From positions 1,960,501-2,024,500 of the forward strand of contig NZ_CP024311.1 of assembly GCF_002944315.1 (NCBI RefSeq): a DNA stretch of 64,000 nucleotides, read 5' to 3'. Shown here piece by piece: positions 33,395 to 41,939 of the stretch. The stretch is from Rhizobium sp. NXC24. Its GTDB lineage: Bacteria > Pseudomonadota > Alphaproteobacteria > Rhizobiales > Rhizobiaceae. The position numbers were made by a program, and so were the translations under genes. The notes under the pieces were generated by a model. The model was not told the DNA's origin. It saw only the letters and a list, made by a program, of their open reading frames with translations, and did not search any database. Positions within the stretch are counted from its first letter, which is position 1, and each line of letters starts with the position of its first letter.

Positions 33395-34939
33395 CTACTC
33401 CATCGCGATGCTGTGGTCGACGGCCGGCGGCGCCTTGGGCTTGCGCAGCAGCAAAAGCAACGGCATGGCGAAGATCGACATCAGCATCAGCAGTTTGAAA
33501 TCGTCCATATAAGCGATGATCGTCGCCTGCGTGGTAATCACGCCGTCGAGTGCTGCGCGGCCGACAGCGGTCACGGGGCTGATGGCTTGCGCGGCCGTGG
33601 CATCGAAATAGCGGTTGAACGGCGTCACATAGGCGGCGATAGTCGAGTGGTTGACCTGGGTATTTTCGGTGATCAGCGCCGAGACGACAGAGATGCCGAC
33701 GCTCGAGCCGATGTTACGCGAGAGGTTGTAGAGGCCGGTACCCTCGCCGCGCATCTGCGCAGGCAGCGTCGCAAAGGCGATCGTCGTTAACGGCACGAAC
33801 AGGAAGCCGAGCCCCGCCCCCTGGACGAAACCGACTGAAATCAGCGTCCATTGCGAAACATCTGGCGTCCAGCCGGTCATGTCGTACATCGCCCAAGCGG
33901 TCAGGGCGAGGCCAAAGAACAGCAGCCAGCGCGTATCCACCTTGCCGATCAGCCGCCCGACGACGAACATGCACAGCATCGTGCCGAGCCCGCGCGGACC
34001 CATGACGATGCCGGCGGTGACGACCGGGTAGCCCATCAGCGTCTGCAGATAGGGCGTCATCAGCGCCAGCGACGCCAGATAGGTGACGCCGACGACGAAA
34101 ATGAACAGCATGCTGACGGCGAAATTCTGGTCCAGGAACAATCGCGGGTTCACGAAGGACCGTTCCGCCGTAAACGTATGCACCAGGAAGAGATAGAAAG
34201 CGCAGACGCAAACCAGAGCCTCGATGATGATTTCGCCTGAATAGAACCAATCGAGCTGCTCGCCGCGATCGAGGAAAAGCTGCAGGGCGGCAATGGCGAT
34301 TGACAGCATGCTGAAGCCGAAGAGATCGAGCTTGGCGAGCGCGTCGAGCTTGGTTTCCGTCACGTAGATGACGATGCCGGCAAAGGCGAGCGCGCCGATC
34401 GGCACATTGATATAGAACACCCAGCGCCAGCTCATATTGTCCGTCAGCCAGCCGCCGATGACCGGCCCCAGCACCGGACCGACCATGACCGAGACACCGA
34501 ACAATGCCATGGCCTTGCCGCGCTCTTCGACATTGTAGATGTCGAGAAGAATCCCCTGCGACAGCGGTACGAGCGCTGCGCCGAACAGGCCCTGCAGCAG
34601 GCGGAAGCCGACGATCTGGTTCAGCGACTGCGCCAGGCCGCAGAGAACGGAGGCGACGACGAAACCGGCGATCGCCACCAGCAGCACGCGCTTGCGGCCG
34701 AATTTTGCCGAGAGAAAACCCGACGGCGGCGTCATGATGGCGGCGGCGACGATATAAGATGTCAGAACCCAGTTGATTTGATCGGCGCTCGCTGAAACGT
34801 CACCCTGGATATGGGGCAGAGCGACGTTGGCGATGGTGGTGTCCAGCGCCTGCATGATGACCGCCAGGATGACGCAGGCGGTAATGGCACCGCGATTGGC
34901 GATCGGGCCGGAGGGTGAAGCAGCAGCAGCGTTACTCAT
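33395..34939 (-). CDS. emrB: DHA2-family multidrug efflux permease
   Basis: A 514-residue MFS transporter with 14 predicted membrane segments (DHA2). It begins MSNAAAASPSGPIANRG; motif C-like PVLGPVIGGWL and the D-rich loop LDTTIANVALPHIQ are visible near residues 160 and 30. It expels drugs with its adaptor EmrA by proton antiport through a TolC-like channel. The start at 34939 overlaps the emrA stop by 8 bases; a longer frame is rejected. Confidence 0.92.
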   Translation of the reverse strand: MSNAAAASPSGPIANRGAITACVILAVIMQALDTTIANVALPHIQGDVSASADQINWVLTSYIVAAAIMTPPSGFLSAKFGRKRVLLVAIAGFVVASVLCGLAQSLNQIVGFRLLQGLFGAALVPLSQGILLDIYNVEERGKAMALFGVSVMVGPVLGPVIGGWLTDNMSWRWVFYINVPIGALAFAGIVIYVTETKLDALAKLDLFGFSMLSIAIAALQLFLDRGEQLDWFYSGEIIIEALVCVCAFYLFLVHTFTAERSFVNPRLFLDQNFAVSMLFIFVVGVTYLASLALMTPYLQTLMGYPVVTAGIVMGPRGLGTMLCMFVVGRLIGKVDTRWLLFFGLALTAWAMYDMTGWTPDVSQWTLISVGFVQGAGLGFLFVPLTTIAFATLPAQMRGEGTGLYNLSRNIGSSVGISVVSALITENTQVNHSTIAAYVTPFNRYFDATAAQAISPVTAVGRAALDGVITTQATIIAYMDDFKLLMLMSIFAMPLLLLLRKPKAPPAVDHSIAME

Positions 34940-36170
34940 GGTCCTGACCGTGGGATTGGCCCAACAGGTTTGCAACGAAGTCCGGCAGGCCACGGGCATG
35001 GCCAGTATCGACATCGGCGACGACACTCATGCCGACACGCAGCGGCGGCTTGCCCTGCATGTCGTCGATGCTGACGATCATCGGAATCCGCTGTACGACC
35101 TTGACCCAGTTGCCGGTGGTGTTCTGCGCCGGCAGCAGCGAGAAGCTCGCGCCCGAGGCCGGCGAGATGCTGGCGACGGTGCCCTTCCAGGTCACGCCCG
35201 GATAGGCATCGACCGAGATCGAGACCTTCTGACCGGGCCGGACATGCGTGAGCTCGGTTTCCTTCGGGCTGGCATTGATCCACATATGGGTGGTGGAGAC
35301 CAGCGAGAAGCCCTGCTGTGCGGCCGTCAGATAGGCGCCGACCTGGAGCGACGGAACATTGGCGGTAATACCGTCGAAGGGTGCACGCACGACCGTGTCG
35401 TCAAGCTCACGCTGCGCATTGTCGACGGCGGCCTTGGCCTGCAGGTAAACCGGATTCTGCTCCACCGGCTGGTCGGCATTGCCGCCGAGCTGCGCGAGCG
35501 TGGTTGCAGCCTGCGCCTGGGCGACGGAGACCTTTTGCTGTGCCGCATCGAGATTGTGCTTGGCCTGATCATAGGCGGCCTTGGAGGCGACCGAGCTATT
35601 GATCAGGTTCTGCTGGCGGTCGTATTCGGTCTGGAAATAGGGAATATCGGCCTGCGCCTGGGCGATTTCCGCCAGCGATTGCTTGTAGCTAGCCTGCAGG
35701 TTCAGGATCTGGTTGCGGGCATTGCCAAGCTGCGCCTCAGCGCCTTCCAGCGCAATACGGAAGGAGTCGGGCTTCAGGCGGAAGAGCACCTGCCCCTTCT
35801 TCACCACCTCGTTTTCATGCACGTCGACCGAAATCACCGTGCCGGAAACGTCGGTGGAAACACCGACCATATCGGCCTGAATATAGGCATTGTCGGTGGA
35901 CATTATCTGCCCGCCGGTGACGTAGTAATAGCCGCCGATGACAAGGGCGACCGGCAGCAGCGCGAAGAGGATCGGCCGCGTCGGGCTGCGGCGCTTGCGC
36001 GGCTTTTCGGGAGGAGCAACCGGAGCGGCGGTGCCGGCAGCGGCGGGTGCCGGAGCGGGATTGGAAGACGGCGCCTCGGCGACTGCGGCTTGGTTCTGCT
36101 CGATTGCGGTCTGTTCGTTGGCGGAGTTCACGTTTGCGGGAACGCGAAGCGAAGAAGATGCGTCAGCCAT
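34932..36170 (-). CDS. emrA: EmrA-type membrane-fusion protein
   Basis: A 412-residue HlyD-family adaptor. It has a basic N-terminal cytoplasmic tail, Ala/Pro-rich up to residue 55, one membrane segment (LFALLPVALVIGGYYYV), a lipoyl domain, a long coiled-coil hairpin (about residues 115-230) and a beta-barrel. It links EmrB to an outer-membrane channel. It overlaps both neighbours by 8 bases in a three-gene operon. Confidence 0.92.
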   Translation of the reverse strand: MADASSSLRVPANVNSANEQTAIEQNQAAVAEAPSSNPAPAPAAAGTAAPVAPPEKPRKRRSPTRPILFALLPVALVIGGYYYVTGGQIMSTDNAYIQADMVGVSTDVSGTVISVDVHENEVVKKGQVLFRLKPDSFRIALEGAEAQLGNARNQILNLQASYKQSLAEIAQAQADIPYFQTEYDRQQNLINSSVASKAAYDQAKHNLDAAQQKVSVAQAQAATTLAQLGGNADQPVEQNPVYLQAKAAVDNAQRELDDTVVRAPFDGITANVPSLQVGAYLTAAQQGFSLVSTTHMWINASPKETELTHVRPGQKVSISVDAYPGVTWKGTVASISPASGASFSLLPAQNTTGNWVKVVQRIPMIVSIDDMQGKPPLRVGMSVVADVDTGHARGLPDFVANLLGQSHGQDHE

Positions 36171-36627
36171 GATTTGTCTCTTTGTCGCCCACCGTTGCGC
36201 GGCAGGCCTGGACCAGGTTCGATTTCATAAGGGTGAGCAACTGATAAAGGCGCTCATGATCTTCGGAAGAGACCCCATCCAGGGCCTCCTTGCGGGTTTG
36301 GTCGCCTATGCTGCGCATGGTGTCGAGCAACGGCCGCGCTTCCTCGCGCATGTAAAGCATCCAGCTTCGCCGATCGTTCGGGTGCTGGCGGCGTTCGACC
36401 AGGCCGCGTTCGGCCAGCTTGTCGAGGATGCGCACCAGCGTGATCGGCTCGATTTCCAACATCTCGGCAAGACCCGCCTGGTGGATCCCTTCATTGTTCG
36501 AGAGATAGGCGAGCGTTTGCCACTGCGAACGCGTCAGTCCCATATCTTTCGCACGCTGCTCGAACCGCTTCCGAAGAAGCCGGGCAACGTCATGCAGGAG
36601 AAAGCCGAGAGTTGGTGTCGAATTCAT
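36163..36627 (-). CDS. MarR family transcriptional regulator
   Basis: A 154-residue winged-helix dimeric regulator. Pattern: LTRSQWQTLAYLSNNEGIHQ, recognition helix AGLAEMLEIEPITLVRILDKL, and wing RGLVERRQHPNDRRSWMLYM. It leads emrA-emrB and probably represses that operon until a ligand binds. A palindrome could not be picked out with certainty. Confidence 0.93.
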   Translation of the reverse strand: MNSTPTLGFLLHDVARLLRKRFEQRAKDMGLTRSQWQTLAYLSNNEGIHQAGLAEMLEIEPITLVRILDKLAERGLVERRQHPNDRRSWMLYMREEARPLLDTMRSIGDQTRKEALDGVSSEDHERLYQLLTLMKSNLVQACRATVGDKETNHG

Positions 36628-36788
36628 GGGATAAGAAGCCTGCTATTCATAAGCAACCTTATAATGCTGTCACGTATAGTAAGTAAGCATGCGATACAAG
36701 GGGCCAACGCACGATCTTGTGCAGATCGTCAAAAATGTCGCAGGAGGTGTCGCAAAGATGTCGCAGGCTCGCGGGGTTAGGCGAGCGC

Positions 36789-38423
36789 TTAACGGGAAGG
36801 CATGCTTTCCGTTCTATGCCGGGCGATGATCAGACCGATCAGCGCCGCATAGATCAACGTATTGATCGCGGCAAAGATAAAGAGGCCTTGGGCAGCCTCC
36901 CGATCCGCAGCAAAGACCATCGCCAGCGCGGAAGCAAGGCTGATCGCGATATAGGGCGCCAAGACGCGAAGCGGCAGCGCACGTGCTTCTGCGATCCTCT
37001 CGGGCGCGACGCGGGAATCGCTCGGAGAACGCGTGAGACGATCGCGAATTGCGGCTGCGCAGCCCATCAGCGACCAGGGCCAGCGCAGGAGCAGAAATGC
37101 CATGCTCTCCCAGCTTATGATCCTGGCATCGGCGGGTCGGAATGCACCGGTGGCGCGCCAGATGAAAGCGATCGCGATCATCGCGCCAGCGATCGGCAGG
37201 AAATGCAGCAGGAAAGCGGGATAGGTGACATCGGCAAAGCTGTGGCCGGTCAGAAGCGCGACGATCGGCAGCATGAAGATGATAGCCAAGCCCAAGGAAA
37301 ACAGCGGATACCAAAGCTCGGAGAATAACAACTGGAATTTCAACCATCCAGGCAGTTTCGGCATATAGGCCGTCGAATACCGCAACAGGGTGGTCATTCG
37401 GCTGCGCGACCGGTCAAATTCCTGCATCATGAGATCTGCGAAGGTCGCCGGACCGTCGCCATGGGCGATCGCATCCAGCGCATGGGTACCGCGCCAGCCG
37501 CTGGCATTCATCGCCAGTGTCGTCGAAAGATCTTCCGCCGGTTCCGGCCCGGGGCCACCGATTTCCTTCAAAGCCGCGGTGCGCACAGCATAGTGCGTGC
37601 CCATACAGAGCGGTGCCCAGCCATTGTTGTAGCCGGACTGCAGCACCCCCTGAATGCCGGCGTCGGCAGAGAGCCTGCCCCTCGCCGCCCAGCTCGATGC
37701 CGCATCGGCGTCTGAGATACTCGGCGCCGACACATAGCCAACGGAGGGATCGCGGAATGGCCGAACAATTTCGCGGAGATAGATCCTTTCGGGCACATGG
37801 CCGGCATCGATTTGCACGACGAAATCATATCTTTCATAGCCGAAGTGATCGTAGAAAGACCTGAGATTGCCTTGCTTGCAATGCGGCGAAAGATCGGGAG
37901 CGTCAGCCCCGGCGCTCCCGCGCGTCGTGGAGGTGAAGACGCCGTGTTCCATGCACCATTTCATCATTTCCAGGCTGGGTTTTTCCTCCGCCAACCAGAC
38001 ATCGAAATCGCAGCCCGTTTGATCGAGCATTGCCCGCAAGGTCGTTTGCACGAGGGAAAGAGGGTCGGATGATGCTCTGGTAACGACCATGGCGATGCGC
38101 CCTGCTGGCAACGGTCCGCCAGCTTGCGGCATCCGCCGCGCATCATGGACGATGACGATGAAATAGGCGGGCAAGCCGGTGATCCAGGCAAGAACGAGCG
38201 TCACCAGCAGATAGGATGGCCAGCCGATGATGTGATCGCTGCGCAGCCACCACAGCCAGAAGAAGGTCATGGTTGCCGTCCAGACGGTGATGCCGATCAG
38301 ATTGGCAAAGCGCATCCTGCCTTCGAACACCCGCTCCGTCGCCGGACCAATATCGGCGGGTTCGACGGAAGGCTGAAGCATGGCGTGGATTACAGCGGCT
38401 TTGACGGCAGGGATCTTGCCCAT
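36789..38423 (-). CDS. GT2 family glycosyltransferase, cellulose-synthase-like
   Basis: A 544-residue membrane glycosyltransferase. Two N-terminal membrane segments, a catalytic domain near residues 105-330 and about five C-terminal segments. Visible motifs: first Asp in FDVWLAEE, DxD-like QIDAGH and the ED of EPAEDLS. The Q-x-x-R-W motif of cellulose and glucan synthases is not seen; the expected place reads RSRSRM. It likely makes a polysaccharide from a nucleotide sugar, product unknown. Start at 38423 has AAGG upstream; a longer frame to 38549 is rejected. It stands alone beside a LuxR-type regulator. Confidence 0.85.
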   Translation of the reverse strand: MGKIPAVKAAVIHAMLQPSVEPADIGPATERVFEGRMRFANLIGITVWTATMTFFWLWWLRSDHIIGWPSYLLVTLVLAWITGLPAYFIVIVHDARRMPQAGGPLPAGRIAMVVTRASSDPLSLVQTTLRAMLDQTGCDFDVWLAEEKPSLEMMKWCMEHGVFTSTTRGSAGADAPDLSPHCKQGNLRSFYDHFGYERYDFVVQIDAGHVPERIYLREIVRPFRDPSVGYVSAPSISDADAASSWAARGRLSADAGIQGVLQSGYNNGWAPLCMGTHYAVRTAALKEIGGPGPEPAEDLSTTLAMNASGWRGTHALDAIAHGDGPATFADLMMQEFDRSRSRMTTLLRYSTAYMPKLPGWLKFQLLFSELWYPLFSLGLAIIFMLPIVALLTGHSFADVTYPAFLLHFLPIAGAMIAIAFIWRATGAFRPADARIISWESMAFLLLRWPWSLMGCAAAIRDRLTRSPSDSRVAPERIAEARALPLRVLAPYIAISLASALAMVFAADREAAQGLFIFAAINTLIYAALIGLIIARHRTESMPSR

Positions 38424-39014
38424 CGTGTCACCTTCAGAACGAAAGAGAGGGTGGCGGTGTTGCGCCGCTGACAAGAGCCGTTTCAGCTTGATGTGTAAGG
38501 GTGGATGGCAACCCTTTTGAGGAGAAAGGACCGCCATCCATGGGAACAAATCTACGCACTACACCTCCCTCCCCGTATCAAATAACGGCTCCTATAGGCC
38601 GCATGCTGTACTTAAAATACATTGATTGAGAGGAGTAACGTAAATTTATTTACAGTAACAATTCGTGCATATTTACAATTTTCACCAGTATCGAATCGGA
38701 CGTTAACTTGGTGAATGAGACAATGATAAAACTACTTTACGCTACGTCAACGGAAATCTGATGAATGATTAGGCAAACTATACTAAATAGCTATTTCACA
38801 GGTGAGATATTGGCTGCGTCGTGCATGGAATATAGTCCGCTTTCAGGAGTGACCTAAGCGGCGGGATTAACGCAACGGCAGTGGAAATACGGGGCGGCCT
38901 GGGTCGGGCCTTCGTTTCGAGCGATAAGATATTTCGGCCCGGAACCGGTGAAGACAGAAAACGGCCGCCCACGATGTCGCGAACGGCCGTCCCCTCTCAA
39001 TTCCTATCCGTGGA
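38424..39014. other. Gene-free spacer, AT-rich in part
   Basis: I see no credible gene. The 38580-38830 stretch is AT-rich with no strong ribosome site, probably regulatory sequence for the glycosyltransferase. The right end holds the terminator of the LuxR-type gene. Confidence 0.6.
38961..38990 (-). terminator. Intrinsic terminator of the LuxR-type gene
   Basis: ACGGCCG (38961-38967) pairs perfectly with CGGCCGT (38984-38990) over a 16-base loop. On the minus strand TTTTC follows, 25 bases after the stop codon at 39015. Confidence 0.7.
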
Positions 39015-39809
39015 TCAGTTTCTCCAGCGACGCGATGGATCCCGATCCAGCCCGTTGTCCGAATTGAAGAAGCGTGAGGCCGCTTCCGTTCGATTGCGGA
39101 CATTCATTTTCTTGTAGATGTTGCGGACGTGAACCTTGACCGTATTTTCGGACAGGCTGAGCTGGTCCGCTATGATCTTGTTCTGTGTCCCCTTGCAGAT
39201 GAGATCCAATATTTGGACCTCGCGCGTGGTCAGTGCCTGCAGACTGCCGTTGCGCATGGCGATAGCATCCTCATAGGGTCTATGGCTCGTGGCAAAACGC
39301 GTCTGTGCCTGATAGAGCGGCTGACTGAGATGCGGCGTGTCCCCAGAGAGCCGGCGTAGAAGCGCCGAGGGGAAGTGTTCGCCACCTTTCATCAGCAGGT
39401 CGATCGCTGCCATGAACACGTCGAGGCGCAGATTGAGCGGCAGAACGCCGTGTATATTCCGTCCTTCGACAAGTCTGGCCACGTATGGATCGTGCAGATC
39501 GATCGTTTCAACGACCAGCCCGATCGATATTCCGGGCGAATTCGCCCTTATTGCATGTAAAGTGTCCTGCATTTCCTCAGATTGAAGATGGTACAGCAGG
39601 ATCAGTTTAACGCCCTCCAGAACTTTGCCCTGAAGTGCCTTCGGGTCGGTAATGCTAATGATGTCATATGCTGCAAATCTGGTGCCTAAAGTCTGCACCA
39701 GGCATTCAGAAAAGAGATCGGCATCCGCCAGTACGACGATAGTCTCTCTCAAGTTTATGATGTTATGATTGTCCTCAGCATCCCCTGTTCTTACGCTTGC
39801 GATGTACAT
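39015..39809 (-). CDS. LuxR/NarL-type regulator with degenerate receiver
   Basis: A 264-residue regulator. The C-terminal LuxR HTH is complete (LTTREVQILDLICKGTQN, then SENTVKVHVRNIYKKMNV). The N-terminal receiver-like domain has the acidic pair (VVLADADLFSE) but not a phosphate-accepting Asp: the place after strand 3 reads KLILLYHLQSEE. It probably acts without phosphorylation, through ligand or partner binding. The ATG at 39809 has GGGGGA 6 bases before; a TTG five codons earlier is less likely. It flanks the long spacer before the type I secretion operon and may control it or the glycosyltransferase. Confidence 0.85.
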   Translation of the reverse strand: MYIASVRTGDAEDNHNIINLRETIVVLADADLFSECLVQTLGTRFAAYDIISITDPKALQGKVLEGVKLILLYHLQSEEMQDTLHAIRANSPGISIGLVVETIDLHDPYVARLVEGRNIHGVLPLNLRLDVFMAAIDLLMKGGEHFPSALLRRLSGDTPHLSQPLYQAQTRFATSHRPYEDAIAMRNGSLQALTTREVQILDLICKGTQNKIIADQLSLSENTVKVHVRNIYKKMNVRNRTEAASRFFNSDNGLDRDPSRRWRN

Positions 39810-39914
39810 TTGTGCATCCCCCAAAGCTCGCAGCCATGTGTGTTAACCCGCTTTTTGCCGGAATGTTTTTTATGAGCACGGTGCCCTGATAGGACTGTTT
39901 ATGCAGTCTTCTTA

Positions 39915-39936
39915 ATTAATATAAAACTATATTAAT
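39915..39936. promoter_or_regulatory. AT-rich perfect palindrome
   Basis: ATTAATATA and TATATTAAT are perfect inverted arms over a 4-base centre, about 106 bases upstream of the LuxR-type gene. It is a likely dimeric-regulator site or a promoter-region element; which protein binds is unknown. Confidence 0.45.
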
Positions 39937-40830
39937 CCATGCGATCGTACTTGGAAATTGCCCAAAGGGGTTAGTTTTGCCGCAAAAACTTTAAAAATTA
40001 TCACAAATGTGGGAATTTGGCCAAATTGGGTGCCGTATTTGTGCTCAGTTTTGCACATTTCCGGGCATTTCTGTTTAATCAGCTAACCTAAGGTGGAGGT
40101 CACCTGGCGACTGACAATAGCCCAAATCGACCGAAATCGGTAGACCGACTCGGGTGAGCCGAAGACTGGCTTAAAGCATAGTAAGCGTCGATATACTTTT
40201 TATTACAATTTGAAATTTCATTGACGTGGTCCGTTTTTGCAACGACCGCAGACTTAGTTAGATTTTTGAAATATATTACTTGGATGCACCGCCACAATTT
40301 CTGATCCCTTAAGTCGGACGGATTAAGACTGCGTAAGCGAACGGTAACGCTCATTGATGCCAATCAGGCGGTCGATAGCTCACAAAATCTGGAAAAGACG
40401 AGTGACAACAGCGCTTTAAATCCTGCGCACTCATCGGATGAAATCCGATTTACGAAACCGAAACAGGGCGGTAGCCCGAATTGGTATCTATGAGCTTGTG
40501 TTGTTTTCGGTCAAAGTCCCACTGTTCCGCACCAACCGCGGAGCTTGGGGAAAATGGCATTCCGGTCCTTTGTCTCGCGTCCCGGACAACCTCCTCCTCC
40601 CCTAACTTCTTAGAGACAACAGAAAGCAGAAGGCGTTGGACGCTCTAACTGAGCGCCAGGGCGGATTTGCGTACTTTGTTTTGCGTAGCTGCAAATCCCA
40701 AGAGGCCAGGTCTGAACCAACAGGCCGGTTTTGACGGTAGTCCTGTAGTGCGTACACCTGCCGCAACGTTAACAGAGTTGGGGCCGCCGCGAGTCAATCC
40801 CGTTTAGATGAGAGGGATTCCCCGAGACGG

Positions 40831-40846
40831 CCTCCTCATTTGGAGG
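40831..40846 (+). promoter_or_regulatory. Hairpin masking the ribosome site of the first cargo gene
   Basis: CCTCC (40831-40835) pairs with the GGAGG ribosome site (40842-40846) across a 6-base loop, just before the ATG at 40853. It is short, but the pairing uses the exact ribosome-binding bases, so it could lower initiation or respond to a factor. Confidence 0.5.
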
Positions 40847-40852
40847 AAATGT

Positions 40853-41785
40853 ATGATGTCTCCTGATTCTGATATCGCCAACATCAGCGCCGATGACGAC
40901 CTGAAAGTTGGCGCGTTGGCGGATGGTCTCGCGACCAGCGCCGTCAATTCGACGGAAGTGGATGACGGTTCGACCGGTCTTGTCGGCGTCGCCAACACCA
41001 ATAACAGCAACAATACCAACACCACCGATACGGATGTCGACGTCAAAAACAACGGCGACAATCGCGACAACACCAACAACGGCGACAATCGTGATAACAG
41101 CTATAACTGGGATTACGACAATAAGGTAATCACCAAGACCGACACGGATACGGACATCAACATCAAGGATAATGGCGATAATCGCGACAACAGTTACGAT
41201 TATGACTACAAGGCCATTACCAAGACGGATACCGACGTCCACACCGAAGCCAACAACAACGGTGACAATCGCGACAACTACAGCGACTCCAGCACTCATT
41301 CCGATTACGATTTTGGAACGATCAAGGATGTCCATGATGTCGGAAATCTCGGCGTAGCCGGTGGCGATCTGACCTTCAATCTCGGAGACGATTACTCCTT
41401 CAACCTCAATATCGATGGCGTGCTCAACAATGCGCTGGGCGGCGGCGGCAATGACACAGGCTTTAGCCTGGTTCAGGCCAACAATCTCGCCGACCAGGAT
41501 CAGGCCTATGATCTGCGGATGCAGAACCAGGATGCCAGCATTAACCTGACAGCAGACGGTGGTCATTCCCATGCGGATGGCCTCGATCTCGACCCGACCC
41601 TGAATTGGAACGGGGTGCCGAGCGTGGGCCACGACATGACCGGTACGGCGTCGGCGGATTCTTCCGCTATCATCGCCAACTCCGGCTTCCATCAGGAAGT
41701 GGTACAGGGGGCGAACCTGCTCACCAACTCTGCGGATATTGCCGTTGTCGGCGGCGATCATCACGTGACAACTGGCGACACCTGA
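40853..41785 (+). CDS. Acidic GDNRDN-repeat protein, candidate type I secretion cargo
   Basis: A 310-residue very acidic, Asn/Asp/Thr-rich protein with no signal peptide. GDNRDN occurs four times (residues about 68, 77, 108, 137), alternating with ITKTDTD, within residues 47-155. The C-terminal half is Gly/Asp/His-rich and beta-like, with no canonical RTX nonapeptide. It opens the operon of an ABC exporter and an HlyD adaptor, so secretion by that system is likely. The repeats may bind Ca2+ or form an amyloid or adhesin surface. Start from GGAGG 6 bases upstream. Confidence 0.75.
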   Translation: MMSPDSDIANISADDDLKVGALADGLATSAVNSTEVDDGSTGLVGVANTNNSNNTNTTDTDVDVKNNGDNRDNTNNGDNRDNSYNWDYDNKVITKTDTDTDINIKDNGDNRDNSYDYDYKAITKTDTDVHTEANNNGDNRDNYSDSSTHSDYDFGTIKDVHDVGNLGVAGGDLTFNLGDDYSFNLNIDGVLNNALGGGGNDTGFSLVQANNLADQDQAYDLRMQNQDASINLTADGGHSHADGLDLDPTLNWNGVPSVGHDMTGTASADSSAIIANSGFHQEVVQGANLLTNSADIAVVGGDHHVTTGDT

Positions 41786-41809
41786 TTTCGAAGCGAGAGC
41801 CACGCCTTT

Positions 41810-41841
41810 TGTGCGCCGTCCGGAGGACCGGCCGGCGCACA
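41810..41841 (+). terminator. Hairpin between the two cargo genes
   Basis: TGTGCGCCG (41810-41818) pairs with CGGCGCACA (41833-41841), with an imperfect inner part. There is no U-run after it. It starts 24 bases past the stop of the first cargo gene and could attenuate transcription or protect mRNA, giving more of the first protein. Confidence 0.55.
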
Positions 41842-41939
41842 TATGTGGCTTGAACCTGGATTTCGCTGAAATGACAGCCGTCGGTAGCGACGGCTTCGGT
41901 TCGGATAGACCAGGCGTTTCCGAAAATTGGGGGTTCGTC

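Larger units (their letters stand above)
39810..40852. other. 1-kb gene-free regulatory region
   Basis: No convincing gene is found in more than 1 kb. It is AT-rich near 39900-40300 and holds an AT palindrome at 39915-39936, a GGATTTGC/GCAAATCC inverted pair (40663-40670 and 40691-40698), a GCTC/GAGC hairpin near 40637-40657 and the RBS-masking hairpin at the right end. The length suggests a long leader or a small RNA. An 87-codon frame at 40100-40363 was rejected. Confidence 0.6.

Noticed and set aside
40100..40363. An 87-codon minus-strand frame in the long spacer
   Set aside because: Ribosome site is poor, codon use differs from neighbours and composition is random-like.
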